Assembly: GCA_964415605.1 (NCBI GenBank)
Contig: CAYQBA010000081.1
Location: 1 to 20,234 of the forward strand
DNA from: UCB3 sp964415605
Lineage (GTDB): Bacteria; Chloroflexota; Anaerolineae; Epilineales; Epilineaceae
DNA: 20,234 nucleotides
Reading direction: 5' to 3'
Shown: in pieces, positions 15,655-20,234 of the stretch
How the letters are laid out: every line of letters starts with the position of its first letter
Position numbering within the stretch: position 1 is the stretch's first letter
Program-made: the position numbers and the translations under genes
The notes under the pieces: generated by a model
Seen by the model: only the letters and a program-made list of their open reading frames with translations
Told to the model about the DNA's origin: nothing
Database searches by the model: none

Positions 15655-18600
15655 GCCGCGCCGCGGGCGGGGCCGCTCGACGGCCACCGGGGTCGTGTCG
15701 GCGCTGCTCGCCGCCGCCGTGGCGGTCGGGGCGGGGGGGGGGGGGGCCCCCCCCCCCCCCCCCCCCGAACCCCCCCCCCCCGCGGGGGGAGGAGACCCCA
15801 CCCCCCCGGGGGCCCGGCANNNNNNNNNNGCGGTCGGGGCGCTGGCCAGCGCCCCGACCGCCCGATCGCAGTCCGGCACGGTGCGTTACGTCGACGACAC
15901 CGCCGGGTGCGACGGTCAGCGGCCGTGTTACCAGGCCATCCAGGCCGCGGTGGACGCCGCCGCCGCCGGCGACGTGATCAGCGTCGCCGCCGGCGTGTAC
16001 ACCGAGACCGTGCTGGTCGTGGGCAAGGGCCTGACGTTCCAGGGCCCGGGGGTCGGGGATCCGGGTGCCGTCGCCGACCCAGGACAGCACGCCGTGTGGG
16101 TCGGGCGCTCCGGCGGCCAGCCCGGCATCGCGCTGACCGTCGACGCGGCCGGGGGCGACCTGGCCGGCGTCGAGGTGTCTGGCTTCCGCTTCGTCTCGCA
16201 CACCGTCGGGGTGTGGCTGGTGGGGCGGCGGGTCGGCGACCCCGTGCCGCCGCCCGCCGGCCGGCCGGCGTCGGCGGCCGACGCCGACATCGTCCAGGCG
16301 AAGGTGACCGGCAACCACTTCGGCGGGGGCAGCGTGGCGCCCGGCGACGCCGCGGTCATCGCCGCCTGGGCCCGCGACCTCGAGTTGGCCGGCAACCATG
16401 TGCGCGGGGGGCACGACGGGGTCGTCGCGATCGGCGGCACGCGCCTGGCGGTCGAGGACAACACGATCGACACGGTGGCCGGCACGGCGGTCCGCATCCG
16501 CGCGCACGGCGACGACGTCACGGTCGCGCGCAACACGCTGCGCGCGGCCGGGCAGCGCGGCATCGCGGTGCGGGATCTCGGCGGGCAGGCGCTGGCCGGC
16601 CTGGGCACCGACATCGCGGTGGTCGACAACTCCGTGCTGGGCGCCGGGGCCGAGGGCATCGACGTCGCCGTCGAGTCCGGCGGCCGCCTGGACCACGTCG
16701 GCGTGCTCCTCAACCGCGTCATCGGCGCCGGCGCGGGCGCCGGCACCCCGCGCGGGGCCGTGGCGCTGCGCGGCGGCGGGGCGGGGCTGAACATGGTGCG
16801 GCTCCAGGGCGGCACCATCGAGGCCACCCAGCGCCCGCCCGGCGCGGTCGGCGCCGGCATCTTCGCCGAGCGCATCGTGGGCGCCCTCGAGATCGCCGAC
16901 GTCACCGTCGTCGACGGCGCCGGGCCGGGCTTGCAGGTCGTGGATATCGAGAGCATGTGGCTCCACCGCAGCACGGTGGCCGGCAATGCCGACGGCGTGC
17001 GCATCGTCGAAACCGCCGCCACCGCACCCGGGGCCGTGTCCGACATCAAGCTCGGCGGCTTCGCGGGCGAGGGAAACACGCTGGCCAGCAACGGTACGGC
17101 AGCCCTGACGCTGGTCAACGCCCGCGGCTCGGGCACGACGCACGATGTCGACGCCACCTACAACGCCTGGGGCACGGCGTACGCCCCGGCCATCGAGGCC
17201 GTGATCCAGCATCGGCCGGACGACGCGGCGCTGGGCGCCGTGAGCTACCTGCCGGCGCTGGGCACGCCGCGCCAGCTCCGGCTCACGGCCGATCCGCCGC
17301 AGCTTGTGGCCAACGGCGTGGCCGAGAGCGCGTTGACGGCGGCCCTGACCGACGCCGCCGGCCGCCCCGTGGCGGACGGCACGCTGGTGTGGCTCGGCAT
17401 CGAGGGCGGCGGTTCGCTCGAGGCGCCGGGGGCGCGCGTCGAGGCCGAGACCGGCGCCGGTCCGGGCGCGGTGCAGCGGGCCGGTGAGTGGGGCGAGTTC
17501 GACAGCGCGACGTTCGGTCCGTTCAGCGGCGCGGGCTACCTGCGGTCCAGCCAGCCCGGCGCCGCGTTGACCTGGGCCTTCGAAGGCGAGGCAGTCCTCG
17601 TGCGCTACGGGCAGACGGTGATCGGGCCCGGCACGTTCGCCGCGCGGGTCGACGGCCGGCCGGTCGGCGTGATCTCGACCCTCGGCCCGCGCCGGGCCTG
17701 GGTCGACCGCGTGCTCGCGGCCGGCCTCGGCGCGGGCACCCACGTGATCGAGATCATCGTGGCGTCCGGCGAGGTCAACGCCGACCTGTTCGTGGCCGGC
17801 TCGACCACCCGCATGGGCAAGGTGGTCACGCGCCTGCGGGCCGGCGCCAGCATCGGCACCGGCCGCGTGTCGGCGCAAGGCTGGGGCGCCGACGGCGCCC
17901 CGTCGGTCACGCTCGACGTGCCGTTCACGGCGGGGCCGCCGGTGACGCTGGCGCTGACGGTCGGGGCCACAAGCCTGGCGGTCGGCGGCGAGACCACGAC
18001 GGCGACGGCCGACGTGCGCGACGCGCTCGGCCGGCCGGTGCCGGACCGCACGGAGGTCCGCTTCAGCACGGACCTCGGCAGCGTCACCCCCGATCGCGTG
18101 CTGACGCAGAACGGTCGCGCGGCGACGGTCTTCGCCAGCGGCGTCGACGTCGGCGTGGCCAACGTGCGGGCCGCGGCGGGCGACGTGGCCGACACGCGCG
18201 CCATCGCGCTGACGGCCGGCCCGCCGGCGACCGTCGTCATCTCCGCGGCGGCGCAGGCCCTGCCGGCCAACAGCACGGCCGCCACCGACCTGACCATCGC
18301 CGTGCGCGATGCCTTCGGGCACCCGGTGCGCGACGGCACGTCGGTGCTGGTGGTCGCCAGCCTGGGGACGCTCGACGCCATGGCGCTGACGACATCCGGC
18401 GGTGTCGCCCGCACGCGGCTGCGCACGGGCGGGGTGGCCGGCGACGCCGTGATCCAGGCCTCGGCCGGCGCGGCGTCGGGGCAGGCGTCGGTGGTGTTCG
18501 AGCCGCTGGACATCCGCATCACCAAGTCGGCCGAGCCGCAGACGGTGGTCGTGCCGGGCGAGCCGGTGACGTTCACGCTGCGCGTCGAGAACGTCGGCGC

Positions 18601-19816
18601 GGGCGCGGTGTTCGACCTCGAGGTCGCCGACCCGTTGCCGAGCGGGCTGGTGTCGCCGACGTTTCGGACGGCGTTCTTCCCGCCGGGCCCGGAGATCGAG
18701 CGGCTGCCCGACGGCTCGCCGTACCGCTTTCGGGTGGACCAGCTTCGCCCGGGCCAGGTGGGGCTGTTGACGATCGGCGCCCGTATCGACACCAGCTTGC
18801 GCTGGGGCCCGCGCAACGAGGTGGCCAACCGCGCCACGGCCGGCACGCCCAAGGCGGCCGAGCGCACGCCGGAGGACAACGCGTCCACCGCCAGCCTCGT
18901 CGTCGTGCCCGGCGCGGTGGTGACGGTGACGGTGCGCGGCCCCGATCGGCTGACGGTCGGCGGTGCCACCGGCAAGGTCACGGCGCGCGTGACCGACCGC
19001 TTCGGCAACCCCGTGGCCAACGGCACGTCGGTGTTCTTCACCACCGACCTCGGCGCCGTGGCCCCGGCGGTCAGCCAGACGCGCAACGGCACGGCCGAGA
19101 CGACGCTGACCGCCGGCGATCGCACGGGCCTGGCGACGGTGCGCGCCGTTTCCACCGGGGACCGCGGCGGCGTGGCACGGGTGCGGTTCACCGCCGGCCC
19201 CCCGCAGACGCTGGCGCTGGCGGCGGCGCGCCCCCGCCTGCCGGTCGGCGGCGAGACCACGGTCGTCTCGGCCACGCTGCGCGACGCGTTCGGCAACGGG
19301 GTGGAGGATGCGCTGATCAGCCTGTCGACCACCCTCGGCCTGCTGTCCGTCACCGAGGCGCGCGCCGATGCCAACGGGATGGTCACGAGCACCCTGCGGG
19401 CGGGCATCCGCACCGGCACGGCGACGATCCGGGCCAGCAGCGGTGGGCTGCGGGCCGAGGCGCTGGACATCCCGTTCGTCGCCGGGCCGCCGGCAAGCGT
19501 CGAGCTGGCGGTGGCCCCGGAGGTGATCGCGGTGGGCGGTGCCGCCCGGGCGGTCGCGCGGGTGGCCGACGAGTTCGGCAACCCGTCGATCGGCACACCG
19601 GTGGCGTTCACCACCGATATCGGGCGGATCGTGGCGCGGTCGGACACCACGGACGCCGCGGGCGAGGCCGTGGCGACCATCCTCGGCACGCGCCTCGGGT
19701 CGGGCCAGGTGCGCGCCGCGGTCGGGGCGATCTCCGACGCGGGGCAGCTCACGGTGGAGCCGGCGCGGGCCTACCTGCCCTACACGGCCAGGCAGCGCAC
19801 GCTGCGGCGGCGGTAG
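15635..19816 (+). CDS. Giant secreted beta-helix / Big-1 / DUF11 protein (interrupted by a scaffold gap)
   Basis: The frame is open for 1393 codons as printed, but about 36 codons (15733-15829) appear artefactual, so the true protein is probably 1357 aa. Rejoining the flanks gives a signal peptide with the core VVSALLAAAVAVGALASA. Domains by position: parallel beta-helix about 15880-17260 (GDVISVAAGVYTETV, then VTGNHF, VEDNTI, VARNTL and VVDNSV turns); a first Big-1 domain about 17270-17930 split by an inserted jelly-roll; Big-1 at about 17931-18220 and 18221-18500; a DUF11-like domain about 18505-18920 (ITKSAEPQTVVVPGEPVTFT); three more Big-1 domains to about 19760; and a basic tail with AYLPYTARQR. 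Such proteins are cell-surface adhesins or stalks. Translation probably couples to the upstream gene, because the ATG lies 20 bases inside it. There is no recognisable C-terminal membrane anchor. Confidence 0.85.
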   Translation: MSRSAPEPRRGRGRSTATGVVSALLAAAVAVGAGGGGAPPPPPPEPPPPAGGGDPTPPGARXXXXAVGALASAPTARSQSGTVRYVDDTAGCDGQRPCYQAIQAAVDAAAAGDVISVAAGVYTETVLVVGKGLTFQGPGVGDPGAVADPGQHAVWVGRSGGQPGIALTVDAAGGDLAGVEVSGFRFVSHTVGVWLVGRRVGDPVPPPAGRPASAADADIVQAKVTGNHFGGGSVAPGDAAVIAAWARDLELAGNHVRGGHDGVVAIGGTRLAVEDNTIDTVAGTAVRIRAHGDDVTVARNTLRAAGQRGIAVRDLGGQALAGLGTDIAVVDNSVLGAGAEGIDVAVESGGRLDHVGVLLNRVIGAGAGAGTPRGAVALRGGGAGLNMVRLQGGTIEATQRPPGAVGAGIFAERIVGALEIADVTVVDGAGPGLQVVDIESMWLHRSTVAGNADGVRIVETAATAPGAVSDIKLGGFAGEGNTLASNGTAALTLVNARGSGTTHDVDATYNAWGTAYAPAIEAVIQHRPDDAALGAVSYLPALGTPRQLRLTADPPQLVANGVAESALTAALTDAAGRPVADGTLVWLGIEGGGSLEAPGARVEAETGAGPGAVQRAGEWGEFDSATFGPFSGAGYLRSSQPGAALTWAFEGEAVLVRYGQTVIGPGTFAARVDGRPVGVISTLGPRRAWVDRVLAAGLGAGTHVIEIIVASGEVNADLFVAGSTTRMGKVVTRLRAGASIGTGRVSAQGWGADGAPSVTLDVPFTAGPPVTLALTVGATSLAVGGETTTATADVRDALGRPVPDRTEVRFSTDLGSVTPDRVLTQNGRAATVFASGVDVGVANVRAAAGDVADTRAIALTAGPPATVVISAAAQALPANSTAATDLTIAVRDAFGHPVRDGTSVLVVASLGTLDAMALTTSGGVARTRLRTGGVAGDAVIQASAGAASGQASVVFEPLDIRITKSAEPQTVVVPGEPVTFTLRVENVGAGAVFDLEVADPLPSGLVSPTFRTAFFPPGPEIERLPDGSPYRFRVDQLRPGQVGLLTIGARIDTSLRWGPRNEVANRATAGTPKAAERTPEDNASTASLVVVPGAVVTVTVRGPDRLTVGGATGKVTARVTDRFGNPVANGTSVFFTTDLGAVAPAVSQTRNGTAETTLTAGDRTGLATVRAVSTGDRGGVARVRFTAGPPQTLALAAARPRLPVGGETTVVSATLRDAFGNGVEDALISLSTTLGLLSVTEARADANGMVTSTLRAGIRTGTATIRASSGGLRAEALDIPFVAGPPASVELAVAPEVIAVGGAARAVARVADEFGNPSIGTPVAFTTDIGRIVARSDTTDAAGEAVATILGTRLGSGQVRAAVGAISDAGQLTVEPARAYLPYTARQRTLRRR
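15733..15829. other. Assembly artefact: poly-G/poly-C run plus 10-N scaffold gap
   Basis: A run of about 14 G is followed by about 20 C, further C- and G-rich homopolymers and exactly 10 N (15820-15829). The 12-base string GCGGTCGGGGCG occurs at 15722-15733 just before it and again at 15830-15841 just after it, a spacing of 108 bases (36 codons). The simplest reading is that two contig ends overlapped by 12 bases, were padded with poly-G read artefact, and were scaffolded instead of merged. This is not real biology. Confidence 0.85.
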
Positions 19817-20069
19817 AGCAGCGGCTTGGCGGCGGTGTCAAGTTGTCTGCGGGCGACTTTGGCCCCCTAACCCCCCCACCCACCGACCAAGATGACACGG
19901 CTGGCCGCCTCCACCAACCCTTGACTTGTGGCCGAAGGCGCAAGATCTCCCGTTATCGGCCCAGATTGGCCCACGGGCCGGCGGGGTCTTCCCGTCGGCG
20001 TGCGGATCTTGGCGCGTCATCCCCCGGCATGGCCCGGGCACCGAACCCGCCGCGGCCCCCGGGATCGGC
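19817..20069. other. Intergenic region, convergent
   Basis: 253 bases between two convergent stops. It is less GC-biased than the genes and has C-rich runs near 19861-19885. No RNA gene, promoter with both hexamers, or intrinsic terminator with a T-tract could be supported on either strand. Confidence 0.6.
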
Positions 20070-20234
20070 TCAGGCGTGCTCGTCGACGCCGAGCACCGCG
20101 GCCATGGCGTCCTCGGGGCCGCGCGACGCCCCCAGCGCCCAGGCCGCGTCGAACGCGGCGCCGTCGAGGGCGGCGCGCACCGCCGCGACGTCGCCGACGT
20201 GGGCCAGCGCCTCGCGCGGCGACAACGGCGCGCC
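20070..20234 (-). CDS. C-terminal end of a probable large ATPase/TPR-type regulator (partial)
   Basis: The last 54 codons of a minus-strand gene running off the window edge, ending in TGA at 20070-20072. The peptide LSPREALAHV, then AALDGAAFDAAWALG, then a GPEDAMAAVLG tail resembles the [AG]xxxFxxAWxxGRxxxxExAxxxAL ending common to very large bacterial proteins with a signalling or DNA-binding N-terminus, an AAA/NACHT-like ATPase and a TPR array (AfsR/MalT-like regulators, class III cyclases, some kinases). Which N-terminal output domain it has cannot be seen. It converges on the beta-helix gene and is not part of the surface-protein operons. Confidence 0.55.
   Translation of the reverse strand, partial: GAPLSPREALAHVGDVAAVRAALDGAAFDAAWALGASRGPEDAMAAVLGVDEHA

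Noticed and set aside
11206..15879. Very long minus-strand open frame (over 1500 codons) opposite the beta-helix gene
   Set aside because: It is composed of Arg/Gly/Val-Asp-rich low-complexity sequence with no signal peptide or domain and runs through the N gap. It mirrors the GC-rich codons of the real plus-strand gene.
10977..15977. Long plus-strand frame with His/Asp/Ala repeats (HADAHGDAD type)
   Set aside because: It is an out-of-frame reading of the Thr/Pro linker and beta-helix repeats of the gene at 11203, with no domain of its own.
19840..19859. Hairpin AAGTTG/CGACTT after the last beta-helix gene, as a terminator
   Set aside because: Only six pairs including a G-T wobble, and no U-run follows.

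Overview
This is a very GC-rich bacterial stretch, almost certainly a metagenome-derived contig because it contains a 10-N scaffold gap inside a gene. The gene content is almost entirely large secreted, multidomain surface proteins built from beta-propellers, von Willebrand A (VWA) domains, parallel beta-helices, Ig-like Big-1 domains, a cohesin-like domain and long Thr/Pro/Ser linkers. Repeated 'PTPTPT' linkers followed by a 'YLPL'-type motif, together with canonical sigma70 and Shine-Dalgarno signals, fit an uncultured high-GC Chloroflexota bacterium. That assignment is inference; no marker gene is present.

Layout. (i) 12-1664 (+): membrane-anchored TPR protein. (ii) 1693-7292, all on the minus strand and read leftwards from a divergent intergenic region: a secreted degenerate VWA protein (6099-7292), a 1151-aa propeller-VWA-linker-VWA protein (2486-5941), and a CPBP-family intramembrane protease (1693-2466) whose start is 19 bases after the preceding stop. 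(iii) 7500-10970 (+): a full-length paralog of the 1151-aa protein, in the opposite orientation. (iv) 11203-15654 and 15635-19816 (+): two giant secreted beta-helix proteins whose genes overlap by 20 bases, behind a near-consensus promoter at 11101-11129. (v) 20070-20234 (-): the C-terminal end of an unrelated protein, probably a large TPR/ATPase-type regulator.

The most interesting biology is the cluster of three related VWA proteins. They share a pre-VWA module, a VWA fold and a post-VWA module. Two are inverted full-length paralogs with intact metal-ion (MIDAS) motifs. The third, between them, has lost the propeller, the linker, the second VWA and the MIDAS residues. A [YF]-[LF]-P-[LIY] motif occurs after the Pro/Thr linkers of three proteins and at the extreme C-terminus of a fourth. 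No C-terminal anchor is recognisable in any of them, so how they are displayed is open.

One technical point matters to any user. The sequence at about 15733-15829 (poly-G/poly-C plus 10 N) looks like an assembly artefact flanked by a 12-bp direct repeat. Removing 108 bases restores a clean signal peptide in frame. Many very long open frames in other registers are by-products of GC bias and were not annotated.
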